The position numbers were made by a program, and so were the translations under genes. Below, piece by piece: positions 46,113 through 55,935 of a stretch of 64,000 nt of DNA. Position 1 is the stretch's first letter. Every line of letters starts with the position of its first letter. The notes beneath the pieces are model-generated. The model saw only the letters and a list, made by a program, of their open reading frames with translations. It was not told the DNA's origin and searched no databases. Source of the stretch: Tepidanaerobacter sp. EBM-38 (GTDB lineage Bacteria > Bacillota > Thermosediminibacteria > Thermosediminibacterales > Tepidanaerobacteraceae); assembly GCA_001896545.1 (NCBI GenBank), contig MPOT01000096.1, positions 1 to 64,000 of the forward strand, in the 5' to 3' direction.

Positions 46113-47486
46113 TTACAGTCTTGACATCAATACAACCGTCTCCACATGGCTCGTCTGCGGAAACATATCAACGGGTTGGACTTTTTGGGTTTTGTATCCC
46201 TTATCTTCGAGATAGCGTAAATCTCTTGCAAGGGTGGCAGGATTGCATGAAACGTAGATAATCTTTTTGGGGGATATTTTTGTTATGGTTTTTAGGGTTT
46301 TTTCATCACATCCGCGGCGGGGAGGGTCTACTACTATTATATCGGGTTTAATGCCTTCCTCTGCCATCTTTGGTAGAACTGTCTCAGCCGCTCCCTCTAT
46401 AAACTCCGCATTATTAATACCGTTTATTTTGGCATTTAAGCGGGCATCGGCTACAGCTTGTGAAACCAGCTCTATTCCATAAGCTTTTTTTGCTTTTTGG
46501 GCTAAAAATAGTGTAATGGTTCCTGTGCCGCAGTATAGATCGAGAACAATTTCATTTTGGGTAATACCTGCATATTCCAGCACTTTATTGTATAATACTT
46601 CTGCCTGTATCGGATTGACCTGGAAAAACGATAGAGGTGAAAGCCTAAATTTAATGTCGCCTATATAGTCACATATGTATGGACTGCCATATAATGTAAT
46701 GTTTTTCTCACCCATTATTACATTGGTTTTTTTAGTATTAATATTTAATATAAGGCTCTTGAAACCTGGTATGTCAGACTGAAGCATTTTTATTAAATCA
46801 TCTGTGTGAGGAATTTCTTTTCCGTTTGCAATCAATGCAGCCATCACTTCTCTGCTCTTGTAGCCAATCCTTACCATTACATGGCGAATTAAGCCTTCAT
46901 GTTTTAACTCATCATATATTGAAATATCATACCGCCTTAGCCATTTCTTTATAATTTGCATTACTTTATCACTTACTGGATGTTGTATTAAGCAATTTTC
47001 TAAATCTACGATGTCATGGCTTCGCTTTTTATAAAAACCCATTACCGTGTTGTTGCCTTGCCTGGCAACGGGATATTGGGATTTGTTTCGGTAGTGCCAA
47101 GGCTGTTGCATGCCTATCGTATCTAAAACCTCGGCATCAATATGTCCAATTCGTTTTAAGCTATCTTTTACTTTTGAAGTCTTAAATAAAAGTTGAGCTT
47201 CATAGGTCATATGTTGAAGATTGCAGCCACCGCATTTATCGGCATTTATGCATTGAGGAACTTTTCGATAGGGTGAAGGTGCAAGTATCTTTATAACTTG
47301 TCCAATAGCATAGTCCTTTTTAACTTTAACTATTTCTATCTGACATTTTTCTTTCGGCACTGCACCTTCCACAAAAACGGTAAGGTCATCTATCTTTCCT
47401 ATTCCCTGCCCCTCATGCGCCATCTTTTCTATTTGCACTTCATAACGACCGTTTAGCTGCAATGCTGCTTTTATTTTATTTTTCAA
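46113..47486 (-). CDS. rlmD: 23S rRNA (uracil-C5)-methyltransferase RlmD/RumA family
   Basis: 457 aa. TRAM domain at the N-terminus (about 12-70), iron-sulfur cysteines CINADKCGGC near 85, SAM motif LDLYCGTGTITLFLA, DPPRRGC and the catalytic YVSCNPATLARDL. TTG start with GGAGG seven bases upstream. Core gene that marks the start of the chromosomal side; other paralogous specificities (RlmCD) are possible. Confidence 0.92.
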   Translation of the reverse strand: MKNKIKAALQLNGRYEVQIEKMAHEGQGIGKIDDLTVFVEGAVPKEKCQIEIVKVKKDYAIGQVIKILAPSPYRKVPQCINADKCGGCNLQHMTYEAQLLFKTSKVKDSLKRIGHIDAEVLDTIGMQQPWHYRNKSQYPVARQGNNTVMGFYKKRSHDIVDLENCLIQHPVSDKVMQIIKKWLRRYDISIYDELKHEGLIRHVMVRIGYKSREVMAALIANGKEIPHTDDLIKMLQSDIPGFKSLILNINTKKTNVIMGEKNITLYGSPYICDYIGDIKFRLSPLSFFQVNPIQAEVLYNKVLEYAGITQNEIVLDLYCGTGTITLFLAQKAKKAYGIELVSQAVADARLNAKINGINNAEFIEGAAETVLPKMAEEGIKPDIIVVDPPRRGCDEKTLKTITKISPKKIIYVSCNPATLARDLRYLEDKGYKTQKVQPVDMFPQTSHVETVVLMSRL

Positions 47487-47571
47487 GAAACTTCCTCCAG
47501 TCTAATCAATGCTGCTTTTTAAATTGTAACATTGATAATAAAAAAATCCAATATTTTGTCGACGGTTTTGC

Positions 47572-47600
47572 TTGTATAATATTACAGCATTAGATATAAT
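47572..47600 (+). promoter_or_regulatory. promoter of the riboswitch-chemoreceptor transcript
   Basis: TTGTAT (47572-47577), 17-bp spacer, TATAAT (47595-47600). Confidence 0.75.
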
Positions 47601-47612
47601 TAGTAGAAAGAT

Positions 47613-47735
47613 ATAATTTGGCAAACTCCTCCAAAGAGGTGGGCGCAAAGCCATGGGCCTAAAGTTTTTCTGGCTTTTTCGCGAAAAACTATGGCAGCCA
47701 GGCTGCTGGTAAGCGAAGGCTTTTAAGGGAGCACC
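47613..47735 (+). ncRNA. c-di-GMP-I (GEMM) riboswitch
   Basis: Contains the conserved GEMM-I pieces in order: GGCAAAC, GGGCGCAAAGCC, GGGCCTAAAG, a variable hairpin (TTTTTC...GAAAAA), then ATGGCAGCCAGGCTGC. It begins just after a good promoter and precedes a terminator hairpin, then the chemoreceptor gene. c-di-GMP binding probably changes read-through into the receptor gene; the sign cannot be read by eye. Confidence 0.85.
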
Positions 47736-47765
47736 CTGTAATTGCCTTTGTTTATGTAATTTATT

Positions 47766-47798
47766 AAAATGCCCATTAGGGCTTTTGCTTTTATTTAT
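47766..47798 (+). terminator. riboswitch expression-platform terminator
   Basis: AAAATGCCC-ATTA-GGGCTTTT followed by a U-rich run, between the c-di-GMP aptamer and the chemoreceptor start. Likely the regulated terminator. Confidence 0.65.
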
Positions 47799-47846
47799 TT
47801 TATTTTCTGATTTATAATCACAATAATATTTGAGGGGGTCATATTT

Positions 47847-49895
47847 TTGAAAATTAAGCCACTAAAACTAAAGCGGGACAAAAAGCAGCCAAAAAAATCA
47901 AAAAGCATTACAACTAATGTCAAGAGCAGCTTAAGAACTAAGCTGGCAGCTTTCTTTGTCCTTATGTCAATTATTCCTCTTATATGCATGGGTGCTGTAG
48001 TTACATATATATTTAGGGATGCAATAACAAGTGAAGTCCAGGATAAGGCAAATATAATAGTAAATAACTTAAATGACAACATAGACCTTTTCATTGAACA
48101 AAACAAAAACCTTGTTGCTTTTATCGCAAGTACTAAAACCGTAAGGACTATGGACCAAGACCAAATATCTTCGTTTTTGTATGACGTAGCTCAGCAAAAC
48201 CCTCAGGTTCTCCGCATATATGTGGCAAACATTGAAGATCAAAGTGTTTTTGCCGTGCCTTTTGCAACTTTTCCAGATAACTATAATCTTGCTGATGAGG
48301 CTTGGTACAGCGGTGCTTTAGAAGCTAAGGGAAATTTTATTTCTAATGTCAGGGTAGACTCTATGTCCGGAAACTCTATTGTTTCGATTTCCAATGTTAT
48401 TTTATCCGATACTGGCCAGCCTGTCGGTGTAATCAGTGCCGATGTATCTTTAGTAAGTTTGACGCGAATAGTAATGAATATGAAGGTAGGCGAGGAAGGG
48501 TTTGCTTTTATTACCGATAAGGATGGTACCGTAGTAGCACATAAAGATTACAAATATGTTAAAGCCCGAGAAAATTATTCAAAGTATGACTTCGTAAAAA
48601 AAGCCTTAAATTCCGAAAAAGGCTTTACTACATATATGGATGATGAAGGAAAGGAGCAGTTCGTAGCCTTTGGTAACTACAGACTGCTAGGCTGGGGGAT
48701 ATTTGTACAGCAGCCTACAAATGAAGCTTTTGCCCGTGTATCATCTATAACTAAAACTGTTATAACTATATCTTTGGTAGTTGCACTCATCAGTCTCGGC
48801 TTAAGCATGTTCCTGGGGCGCGTTATAACGAATCCCTTACAAGCTCTGCTTCATGTTACGCAAAGTGTAGCCAATAATGACCTTACAAGTGTTGTAAAAT
48901 TAAAAGACAACACAGAAATCGGTGCACTTGCCGCTTCGTTTGATACGATGACCTTACATCTAAAGAGCTTGGTCCAAGAGGTCATTGTTGCTGCTGAAAA
49001 TCTCTCGGCTTCGGCAGAAGAGCTTGCTTCCGGTGCCGAACAAAGCTCATTATCGGCTCAACAGGTAGCTGAAGCCGTAGAGCAAATAGCTGTAGGAGCC
49101 AATGATCAGGCCAAAAAATTAGAGGAAATATCTGAGGTTGTAAATCAACTGGTTATCTCCAACGGAAATGTAGAAGAAAATGCCCGCTCAACAGCAAGTT
49201 CAGCAGAGAATATGACGCAAAGGGCACAGGAAAGTCAGCAGAAAATTCGCCTGTCTAAAGATAAAATGGATTCAATAAAGACATCGGTTGATGATTCCAA
49301 TCAAATAATGGAAGAGCTGGACGTAAAGCTGCGCGAGATAGGCAATATTACCAGTATTATAAGTGAGATTGTAGACCAGACTAACCTGCTCGCTTTAAAT
49401 GCCTCAATTGAAGCAGCCAGAGCTGGTGAGCACGGTCGGGGCTTTGCGGTTGTAGCAGATGAAGTACGCAAACTTGCCGAGCAGTCTGGTGAAGCGGCAA
49501 AAGAAATATCAAATATAGTTAAGACTATCCAAAGCAGCAGTAAGTTTGCCGTAAACTCCATGGCTGACAGCAAAAAAGAAGTAGAAGAAGGTCAGGAGCT
49601 CATTAAAGACATAAATGATCATATTGATAACTTGATAATAGAAATAAACAAGGTTGCAGACAGAGCTAAAAATATTTCTGCTGAATTAGCAGAGCAATAT
49701 AGTCATATAGATACTGTAGTTCGCATGATTTATGACATATCCAGTATTTCCCAAGAAACCGCCGCCGGAACCGAAGAAGTTTCAGCTTCAACAGAAGAAC
49801 AAACAGCTACTATGGAAAGTATATCCGCATCATCTCAAGATTTGGCAAAGCTTGCGGAAGATCTCCTAATGCTTGTTAACAAGTTTAAAGTATAA
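47847..49895 (+). CDS. methyl-accepting chemotaxis protein (dCache)
   Basis: 682 aa from TTG 47847 (GAGGGGG upstream). Basic N-terminus, membrane helix about 32-55, extracellular dCache_1 sensor (about 60-295), second helix about 298-320, HAMP, then the signalling hairpin with the core [21 protein letters not shown] (only part quoted in other proteins) near residue 520. Detects a small molecule, often an amino acid, and signals to CheA. Controlled by c-di-GMP through the riboswitch. Confidence 0.93.
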   Translation: MKIKPLKLKRDKKQPKKSKSITTNVKSSLRTKLAAFFVLMSIIPLICMGAVVTYIFRDAITSEVQDKANIIVNNLNDNIDLFIEQNKNLVAFIASTKTVRTMDQDQISSFLYDVAQQNPQVLRIYVANIEDQSVFAVPFATFPDNYNLADEAWYSGALEAKGNFISNVRVDSMSGNSIVSISNVILSDTGQPVGVISADVSLVSLTRIVMNMKVGEEGFAFITDKDGTVVAHKDYKYVKARENYSKYDFVKKALNSEKGFTTYMDDEGKEQFVAFGNYRLLGWGIFVQQPTNEAFARVSSITKTVITISLVVALISLGLSMFLGRVITNPLQALLHVTQSVANNDLTSVVKLKDNTEIGALAASFDTMTLHLKSLVQEVIVAAENLSASAEELASGAEQSSLSAQQVAEAVEQIAVGANDQAKKLEEISEVVNQLVISNGNVEENARSTASSAENMTQRAQESQQKIRLSKDKMDSIKTSVDDSNQIMEELDVKLREIGNITSIISEIVDQTNLLALNASIEAARAGEHGRGFAVVADEVRKLAEQSGEAAKEISNIVKTIQSSSKFAVNSMADSKKEVEEGQELIKDINDHIDNLIIEINKVADRAKNISAELAEQYSHIDTVVRMIYDISSISQETAAGTEEVSASTEEQTATMESISASSQDLAKLAEDLLMLVNKFKV

Positions 49896-49914
49896 AAAGA
49901 ACTTTACTCCAATT

Positions 49915-49960
49915 AAAAATACCGGTCGTGATATTCTGTAAATCACAGCCGGTATTTTTT
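49915..49960. terminator. bidirectional terminator between MCP and trmL
   Basis: AAAAATACCGG (49915-49925) pairs with CCGGTATTTTT (49949-49959); an inner GTGAT/ATCAC stem extends it. T-run on both strands. Confidence 0.85.
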
Positions 49961-49963
49961 ACT

Positions 49964-50446
49964 TTAAGCTTTAGAAGGACCCGCTATTTTAAGTCCCTTA
50001 AATCCCATTTGACGCAATGCTTCATAAACTACGATAGCAACAGAATTCGACAAATTTAGAGAGCGGGCTTCATCCGTCATTGGAATTCTGATACATCTTT
50101 CACGGTTAGCCTTAAGAAGCGGGACCGGAAGCCCCGCCGTTTCCTTTCCAAAGACCAGATAGCAGTTAGGTTCATAACTTACATCCGCATAGCACTGCTT
50201 TGCCTTTGTTGTTAAAAAATATTTGCATCCGCCGGGGTTTTTCTCCTCAAATTCCAAATAACTGTCATAATATCTCACATCCAGCAATGACCAGTAATCA
50301 AGCCCAGCCCTTTTTAAATATTTATCGTCCAAACTGAAACCCAAAGGCCCTATAAGATGAAGCACTGAATCAGTCGCAGCACAAGTTCTGGCAATATTGC
50401 CAGTGTTTTGAGGTATTTCAGGTTCCAATAGCACCACATGCAGCAT
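49964..50446 (-). CDS. trmL: tRNA (cytidine/uridine-34 2'-O)-methyltransferase TrmL
   Basis: About 160 aa SPOUT methyltransferase. [28 protein letters not shown] and the C-terminal knot [21 protein letters not shown]. Methylates the wobble ribose of certain leucine tRNAs. Start at ATG 50446 fits the family; an ATG at 50467 has no ribosome site. Confidence 0.9.
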   Translation of the reverse strand: MLHVVLLEPEIPQNTGNIARTCAATDSVLHLIGPLGFSLDDKYLKRAGLDYWSLLDVRYYDSYLEFEEKNPGGCKYFLTTKAKQCYADVSYEPNCYLVFGKETAGLPVPLLKANRERCIRIPMTDEARSLNLSNSVAIVVYEALRQMGFKGLKIAGPSKA

Positions 50447-50473
50447 TGAAAAATCATCTTCCTTCATATTTTG

Positions 50474-51301
50474 TTAGTCCGTTATACTTACTGATTTCCT
50501 TACTCTCTTATCAAAATAACATAATCTGTCATATCCAAATTCCTTTATAAACTCCAAAGCCTTGTCAAAATCACGACCCACATCTTCCGGGATATGAGCA
50601 TCGGAATTCAGTATTATCGGCACATCATATTTTTTAAAATATTTCATAAGCAGCGGTGAGGGGTATAGTTCTCCAACAGGTTTTCGCAGCCCGGCGGTGC
50701 TGACTTCCGCACATAAGTCCATACTGTCGATGGCTCTTGCCAATTCATCATATCTTTGGCTCATGTCCTTTTGTGCTTTATATCCAAATACCTTAATGAC
50801 ATCAGGATGTGCGATAATGTCAAAAATTCCCGACTTTACAGCCATCAGCAATACATCAAAGTACTCATCATACACTTTATCCACATCAGAGGTTTCCCAT
50901 TCATGAATTAATGCCGGATGATCGAAGCCAAAATCTCCCAGCCAATGTACAGAACCCATTACATAATCGAAGGGATAGGAATTTGCAAATCTTCGTATAT
51001 CATCTTCATATTCCGGCGTATAATCCAGCTCTATACCTAATTTTACCGACAAACCCAAACTCTTGGCTTTTTCCACTACTTCTATGTAGCCTTGGATGCT
51101 TTCCGTAGCTTCCCCGGCAGTCCACTCACCTCTAAAGCCGTCACTTGACAGCAATCCAACTGACTCCTTGAATCTGTGTCCATGTTCTGAAAATCCTATC
51201 TCAATAACACCTCTTGATGTTCCCACATCTATAAATCTTTTAATCCAGTCTATACTAAACGGTCCTTCTTCTAGATGGACATGAAAATCTCTAAACTCCA
51301 T
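50474..51301 (-). CDS. PHP-domain phosphoesterase (histidinol-phosphatase-like)
   Basis: 275 aa. PHP metal motifs: FHVHLEEG at the N-terminus, FSEHGHRF, MGSVHWLG, IIAHPDVIKVFG and NSDAHIPEDVG. Similar to HisK-type histidinol phosphatases, but there is no histidine operon near, so another phosphate ester is possible. Confidence 0.8.
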   Translation of the reverse strand: MEFRDFHVHLEEGPFSIDWIKRFIDVGTSRGVIEIGFSEHGHRFKESVGLLSSDGFRGEWTAGEATESIQGYIEVVEKAKSLGLSVKLGIELDYTPEYEDDIRRFANSYPFDYVMGSVHWLGDFGFDHPALIHEWETSDVDKVYDEYFDVLLMAVKSGIFDIIAHPDVIKVFGYKAQKDMSQRYDELARAIDSMDLCAEVSTAGLRKPVGELYPSPLLMKYFKKYDVPIILNSDAHIPEDVGRDFDKALEFIKEFGYDRLCYFDKRVRKSVSITD

Positions 51302-51420
51302 GAACTTCTCTCCCTACATCAAATTTCAAAATCTAACACCGGCTCACACACCTTGCTCAGATTTTCTATTTTATTATAACACAAGATACTTTTATCGTAA
51401 CACTTTATACGATGTATAAA

Positions 51421-51455
51421 AACGAAAAACCCGGGAGATTTAATCCCGGGTAATT
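51421..51455 (-). terminator. intrinsic terminator after nhaC-family gene
   Basis: Minus-strand ACCCGGGA...TCCCGGGT stem (51429-51436 with 51444-51451) followed by TTTTTC. Confidence 0.85.
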
Positions 51456-51478
51456 ATTATCGCGTTTTTACCTGATTT

Positions 51479-52774
51479 TTATGCCCTAGTTTTAATTTTC
51501 GGGAAACCGAATGCTATTGCCAAAAGTCCCATCACAGCCAAGAGGTAAGGATAATACAGTGTCGGCATTATCTGCAGCGGCGACATCCCCGACAGCTGTC
51601 CTGCAAGCAAAAGTTGTGCTCCATAGGGTATAATACCCTGCCATACGCAGGAGAAAATATCCAGCATACTGGCACTGCGCCTGGGATCGACTTCGTTTTC
51701 ATCTGCTATTTGTTTTGCCATGGGACCAGTTATAACAATGGCTACTGTATTGTTAGCCGTACATATATCAGCAACTGATACCAGTGCTGCGATGCCAAGC
51801 TCAGCACCCTTAGTGCTTTTGATTTTACTGCTGATAGCATTTAACAGATAATCAATCCCGCCTTCCTTAGAAATCAAAGCAGCAAGACCGCCTATCAAAA
51901 GTGAAAGTATGAATACTTCCTGCATTGAAGTAAAACCTTCATAAATTGTCTGAGTAAATGCTATAAGGGTAAAACTGCCATCAATAAGACCAATAACTCC
52001 ACCTAAAGCAATACCTATTATGAGGACTAAAAAAACGTTCATTCCCATTAATGCAAGAACTAAGACAGCAATATACGGAATAATCTTCATAAGGCTGTAT
52101 TCCAGTTCTGCCGGAATCTGTCCGCTGGTGCCGAAGATTATCATTACTATTATTGTTATTATTGCAGCAGGCAGTGCTATCATGAAGTTCATTATAAATT
52201 TATCTCTCATTTCGCATCCCTGGGTACGGGTGGCTGCAATCGTCGTATCGGAAATCATTGAAAGGTTGTCGCCAAACATAGCTCCGCCTACTACTGCTCC
52301 AACGGCTACTGCCAAAGGAAGCTGTGCTTTTATGGCCATGTCCACTGCAATTGGCGCTACGGCACTGATAGTTCCCATGGAAGTCCCCATGGCTGTAGCT
52401 ACAAATGCCGCAATTACAAAAAGTCCCGGCAAAATCAAACTTGGCGGTATAATTGAGAGTCCGAAGTTTACAGTTGAGTCAACGCCGCCCATGGCACTTG
52501 CCACTGCCGAGAAACCTCCGGCCAAAAGGTAAATCATGCACATTATGATAATATTGCTTTCGCCAACACCGCTTACAAAAGTGTCCATCTTTTCATCCAT
52601 ACTGCCTTTACCTATCATAAAAGCCACAATAATACCGACTACAGCCGCAACAGGAGCCGGCAGCTGATAAAATGCAAAGTCGACACCCTTTGCGTTGAAA
52701 TAGATTCCGGAGCCTAAAAACAATGCTAAAAATACTACTAACGGCAGTAGTGCAACTGGATTACCTTTTTTCAT
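51479..52774 (-). CDS. NhaC-family antiporter/transporter
   Basis: 431 aa, 11-12 membrane helices. GTSMGTISAVAPIAVDMA and GGAMFGDNLSMISDTTIAATRTQG are typical NhaC-family motifs. The family exchanges Na+ for H+ or carries organic substrates; MetT-type members are predicted methionine transporters. Location downstream of methionine gamma-lyase makes an amino-acid role plausible here (inference). Confidence 0.85.
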   Translation of the reverse strand: MKKGNPVALLPLVVFLALFLGSGIYFNAKGVDFAFYQLPAPVAAVVGIIVAFMIGKGSMDEKMDTFVSGVGESNIIIMCMIYLLAGGFSAVASAMGGVDSTVNFGLSIIPPSLILPGLFVIAAFVATAMGTSMGTISAVAPIAVDMAIKAQLPLAVAVGAVVGGAMFGDNLSMISDTTIAATRTQGCEMRDKFIMNFMIALPAAIITIIVMIIFGTSGQIPAELEYSLMKIIPYIAVLVLALMGMNVFLVLIIGIALGGVIGLIDGSFTLIAFTQTIYEGFTSMQEVFILSLLIGGLAALISKEGGIDYLLNAISSKIKSTKGAELGIAALVSVADICTANNTVAIVITGPMAKQIADENEVDPRRSASMLDIFSCVWQGIIPYGAQLLLAGQLSGMSPLQIMPTLYYPYLLAVMGLLAIAFGFPKIKTRA

Positions 52775-52806
52775 TCATATCCTCCTTTTTTTATTTAATT
52801 TTTTTA

Positions 52807-52845
52807 TTTAGTTTGCCGGCCAATTAACCAGACCGGCAAACTAAA
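52807..52845. repeat. 13-bp inverted repeat in the nhaC leader
   Basis: TTTAGTTTGCCGG (52807-52819) pairs with CCGGCAAACTAAA (52833-52845). On the minus strand it is followed by A-rich, not T-rich, sequence, so it is not a standard terminator. It may be an RNA stability element or regulatory hairpin between megL and the transporter gene. Confidence 0.55.
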
Positions 52846-52908
52846 ATCTGTATTGAAGATAATTATACCATAATCCTGATATTCCCGTCACAAAAACTTT
52901 AGATTATT

Positions 52909-54108
52909 TTACATTGTTTGTTTTTCAACTTCTTTTAAAGCCTGATCCAAGTCTGCAATAATATCTTCCACATCTTCGATACCGACTGAAAGTCTTACCT
53001 GACCATCGGTAATGCCTGCCTTCAGCCTTTCCTCACGCGGCACCGGTGAATGTGTCATAGAAGCCGGATGCTGGATAAGTGAATCAACACAACCCAGACT
53101 TACGGCAAGTGTTATCATTTTTACGCTATTCATCAATACTTTACCTGCTTCAAGACCGCCTTTCAGCTCGAAGCTCATCATGCCGCCGAAACCGTCCATT
53201 TGTTTCTTAGCCAGTTCATACTGCGGATGTGATGGAAGGCCCGGGTAGTAAACTTTATCAATCAACGGATGCTTTTCCAAGTATTCCGCTACCTTTTGTG
53301 CATTGGCACAGTGGCGATCCATCCTGACACCCAGAGTTTTAAGTCCTCTCAGTAAAAGCCATGCATCAAAAGGCGATAAAATTCCGCCAAAATCCTTTAA
53401 ATAAGGTATGCGCATAGTATCTATCAATTCTTTGGGGCCGATTATCAGGCCTGCAAGCACATCGCCATGCCCGCCTATATATTTTGTAGCACTGTGGACA
53501 ACTATGTCAACACCGTGTTCGATGGGGCGCTGCAGATAAGGTGACATAAATGTGTTATCAACTATTATGAGTGCACCGTGTTTATGAGCTATGTCGGAGG
53601 CACCTTCCAAATCTACAAGCTTCATTGTGGGATTTGCCGGAGTTTCTACATAAATTACTTTAGTGTTAGGCTTCATCGCGTTTTCGATGTTTTCCAAATT
53701 AGATGTATCCACCATGGTTACCTCAATACCGTATTGCGGTAAAATCTCGCTTATAAAACTGTGGGTGCATCCATAGAGGGCGTCACCTGCTACAATATGA
53801 TCGCCTTTCTTTAAAAGCGTTACAAGTGCGGTGGAGATTGCAGCCATGCCGGAAGCTGCGCCGATAGCTGCTTCTCCGCCTTCCAATGCGGCGATTTTTG
53901 CCTCAAGCTCGGTTAAGGTAGGGTTGCCGAGCCTTGTGTAGATATAGCCCTCCTCCTCGCCCGCAAACCTGCGTGCACCTTGGTCCACATCTTTAAACAC
54001 AAAAGTAGAAGTTTGATAAATCGGAGTTACATGTGCTCCTGTAACAGGACAGGGCTTTTGTCCCGCATGAATAGCTTTTGTATTAAAACCTTTCACTTTA
54101 CCGTCCAT
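52909..54108 (-). CDS. megL: methionine gamma-lyase
   Basis: 399 aa PLP enzyme of the Cys/Met metabolism family. [11 protein letters not shown] lysine in [24 protein letters not shown]. The cysteine in [10 protein letters not shown] matches the active-site Cys specific to methionine gamma-lyases (Cys116 in the Pseudomonas enzyme), favouring this over cystathionine synthase or lyase. Splits methionine to methanethiol, ammonia and 2-oxobutyrate. Preceded by a sigma-54 promoter. Confidence 0.88.
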   Translation of the reverse strand: MDGKVKGFNTKAIHAGQKPCPVTGAHVTPIYQTSTFVFKDVDQGARRFAGEEEGYIYTRLGNPTLTELEAKIAALEGGEAAIGAASGMAAISTALVTLLKKGDHIVAGDALYGCTHSFISEILPQYGIEVTMVDTSNLENIENAMKPNTKVIYVETPANPTMKLVDLEGASDIAHKHGALIIVDNTFMSPYLQRPIEHGVDIVVHSATKYIGGHGDVLAGLIIGPKELIDTMRIPYLKDFGGILSPFDAWLLLRGLKTLGVRMDRHCANAQKVAEYLEKHPLIDKVYYPGLPSHPQYELAKKQMDGFGGMMSFELKGGLEAGKVLMNSVKMITLAVSLGCVDSLIQHPASMTHSPVPREERLKAGITDGQVRLSVGIEDVEDIIADLDQALKEVEKQTM

Positions 54109-54154
54109 AGATATAACCTCCCATTATAGATTTATACTTTCAACTATATTATAA

Positions 54155-54170
54155 TGCAAGATATGTGCCA
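54155..54170 (-). promoter_or_regulatory. sigma-54 (-24/-12) promoter of megL
   Basis: Minus strand reads TGGCACATATCTTGCA: full match to TGGCAC-N5-TTGCA. Predicted start near 54144, 36 nt before the megL start. Confidence 0.85.
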
Positions 54171-54199
54171 ACGGTAGAAATGCCATGTGTATATCCACC

Positions 54200-54217
54200 T
54201 GGTAAGATTTTTAACCA
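54200..54217. promoter_or_regulatory. candidate enhancer site 1 for sigma-54 activator
   Basis: 18-bp palindrome; in minus orientation TGGTTA-N6-TTACCA. About 65 bp upstream of the predicted megL start. Confidence 0.6.
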
Positions 54218-54233
54218 TGAAATGAAAATTTAG

Positions 54234-54251
54234 TGGTTAATTATTTTACCA
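54234..54251. promoter_or_regulatory. candidate enhancer site 2 for sigma-54 activator
   Basis: TGGTTA-N6-TTACCA, the same consensus as site 1, centred 34 bp further upstream of megL. Confidence 0.6.
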
Positions 54252-54252
54252 T

Positions 54253-54270
54253 TGGAAAATAAATTTACCA
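54253..54270. promoter_or_regulatory. candidate enhancer site 3 for sigma-54 activator
   Basis: TGGAAA-N6-TTACCA, a weaker copy 19 bp from site 2. It ends immediately before the activator's stop codon. Confidence 0.5.
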
Positions 54271-55839
54271 CTAAATGTCTTCTTGATTTATTTGATATTG
54301 TTTCATCTTGTTGATTACAGTAGCATGAGATACACCTAAAGCCTTGGCAGCTTTTCTTATACTTGTATGCTGCCTCAGTGTGCTTATTATGGCTTGTTTT
54401 TCGGTCTCTGCCACTATATCCTTCAAAGTTCTTTGACCTGCTGTGCCAATAATGGCTGTTGTTTTAAAATCATCATGCTGAAATAATAAATTATAAGGCT
54501 CTATTTTGCCGTTGCAGAGATTCATTGCCCTTTCTATAACATTGGACAGTTCTCGTATATTGCCCGGCCAGTCATAATCCATCAGGCACTGCATAGCCTC
54601 ATCGCTGATATCCGGTACCTTTTTATTCATTTTATATGACAGTTTTTTGATAAATGCATGTGTCAGAATGGGAATATCCTCTTTTCTTTCTCTCAAAGGC
54701 GGTATTACAAGAGGAATTACATTGAGGCGGTAATACAAATCATCGCGGAACTGGCCGCTCTTCATCAATTCTTCCAGATTTCTGTTGGTAGCCGCGATAA
54801 TCCTTACATCAATAGGTATTTCCTCATTGGCACCCACCCGCCTGATTTTATTTTCCTGCAAAACCCTAAGCAATTTCACTTGCAGATGTGTCGAAAGCTC
54901 ACCTATCTCATCAAGAAACAGCGTGCCTTTGTCGGCATATTTAAACATTCCCTGTTTGCCGCCCTTTTTTGCACCTGTGAATGCTCCTTCCTCATATCCG
55001 AAAAGTTCACTTTCCAAAAGGGTATCAGGCAGTGCCGCACAATTTACCGCAACAAAAGGTTTATTTCTTCGCGGGCTTGCCATGTGGATAGACCTTGCAA
55101 AAAGCTCTTTCCCCGTTCCGCTCTCACCTCTGATAAGTACCGTAGAATCCCCTTTGGCCACAATCCTTGCAAGTTCTTTTACCTTAGTAATTTCTTTGCT
55201 TTCTCCTAAAATTTCATCAAATGTTATCATAGGAGGCTGTGTAAAAGTATGGACAAGTTCTATAACACTTTCAATATCCTTTAGCGAAGCCACCGCGCCG
55301 ATAGGGTTGCCGTCTTCGTCAAGTATGGGCCGGCCTGATGTTATATAATGGCTCTTTAATTTCTCCGTATTTATAATCATCTCTTCATTATCATAGCTTT
55401 CCCCCGTAACTACTGTCTTTAACATGGGAATATCTGCGGAAATAAGGTCTGCAATGTTTTTACCTAAAGCATCTTCTGCCCTGACTTTTAATATCTTCTC
55501 CGCCGCCGGATTAAAAGTAGTGATTATACCCTTGGCGTCAATAGCGATTATACCTTCACCCGTAGCATCCAGCACGGCCTTTATGTGTTTTTCACGTTTT
55601 TCCTGTGGCAAAAGTTCTACGCGGCTTACTTCAATGACATCCTTTTGCGCTCTTAACTGATTCAATAAATCAGGCAAAGGTATCTGAAAATTGCCGTCAA
55701 TTTTGATACATATCAAGCCCGGGCTGACTTCTAAAGCCTTGAGGTTTACCCTGTATTGGTAGAGCACTCTTAAAATATCCAAAACCATACCTACTCTGTC
55801 TTTCGTTGATATTTTCAGCCGAATACTACCGCCATTCAA
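54271..55839 (-). CDS. sigma-54-dependent activator with ACT and PAS domains (TyrR-like)
   Basis: About 522 aa from TTG 55839 (GAGG eight bases upstream; GTG at 55848 overlaps that site). ACT domain (about 1-70, amino-acid sensing), PAS (about 80-190), AAA+ with GESGTGKE, the sigma-54 contact loop GAFTGA, and LFLDEIGEL. C-terminal Fis/TyrR-type helix-turn-helix RKAAKALGVSHATVINKM. Encoded just upstream of megL in the same direction; three palindromes and a -24/-12 promoter lie between, so it very likely activates megL in response to an amino acid. Confidence 0.9.
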   Translation of the reverse strand: MNGGSIRLKISTKDRVGMVLDILRVLYQYRVNLKALEVSPGLICIKIDGNFQIPLPDLLNQLRAQKDVIEVSRVELLPQEKREKHIKAVLDATGEGIIAIDAKGIITTFNPAAEKILKVRAEDALGKNIADLISADIPMLKTVVTGESYDNEEMIINTEKLKSHYITSGRPILDEDGNPIGAVASLKDIESVIELVHTFTQPPMITFDEILGESKEITKVKELARIVAKGDSTVLIRGESGTGKELFARSIHMASPRRNKPFVAVNCAALPDTLLESELFGYEEGAFTGAKKGGKQGMFKYADKGTLFLDEIGELSTHLQVKLLRVLQENKIRRVGANEEIPIDVRIIAATNRNLEELMKSGQFRDDLYYRLNVIPLVIPPLRERKEDIPILTHAFIKKLSYKMNKKVPDISDEAMQCLMDYDWPGNIRELSNVIERAMNLCNGKIEPYNLLFQHDDFKTTAIIGTAGQRTLKDIVAETEKQAIISTLRQHTSIRKAAKALGVSHATVINKMKQYQINQEDI

Positions 55840-55893
55840 GACTTTCACCTCGCCAATTCATTATACAATCTTCAATCATATAGAAACTTATAG

Positions 55894-55921
55894 AAAAAGT
55901 CCGGTATAAAAACCGGACTTT
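55894..55921 (-). terminator. intrinsic terminator after the zinc-ribbon gene
   Basis: AAAGTCCGGT/ACCGGACTTT stem (55896-55905 with 55912-55921), T-run on the minus strand. Confidence 0.85.
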
Positions 55922-55935
55922 ACTTTTCCCTTTTA

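Noticed and set aside
54229-54275. TTTAGTGGT/ACCACTAAA hairpin as terminator of the sigma-54 activator gene
   Set aside because: Stem is AT-rich with a 29-nt loop and weak T-run; the bases are better explained by the TGG-N12-CCA binding sites.
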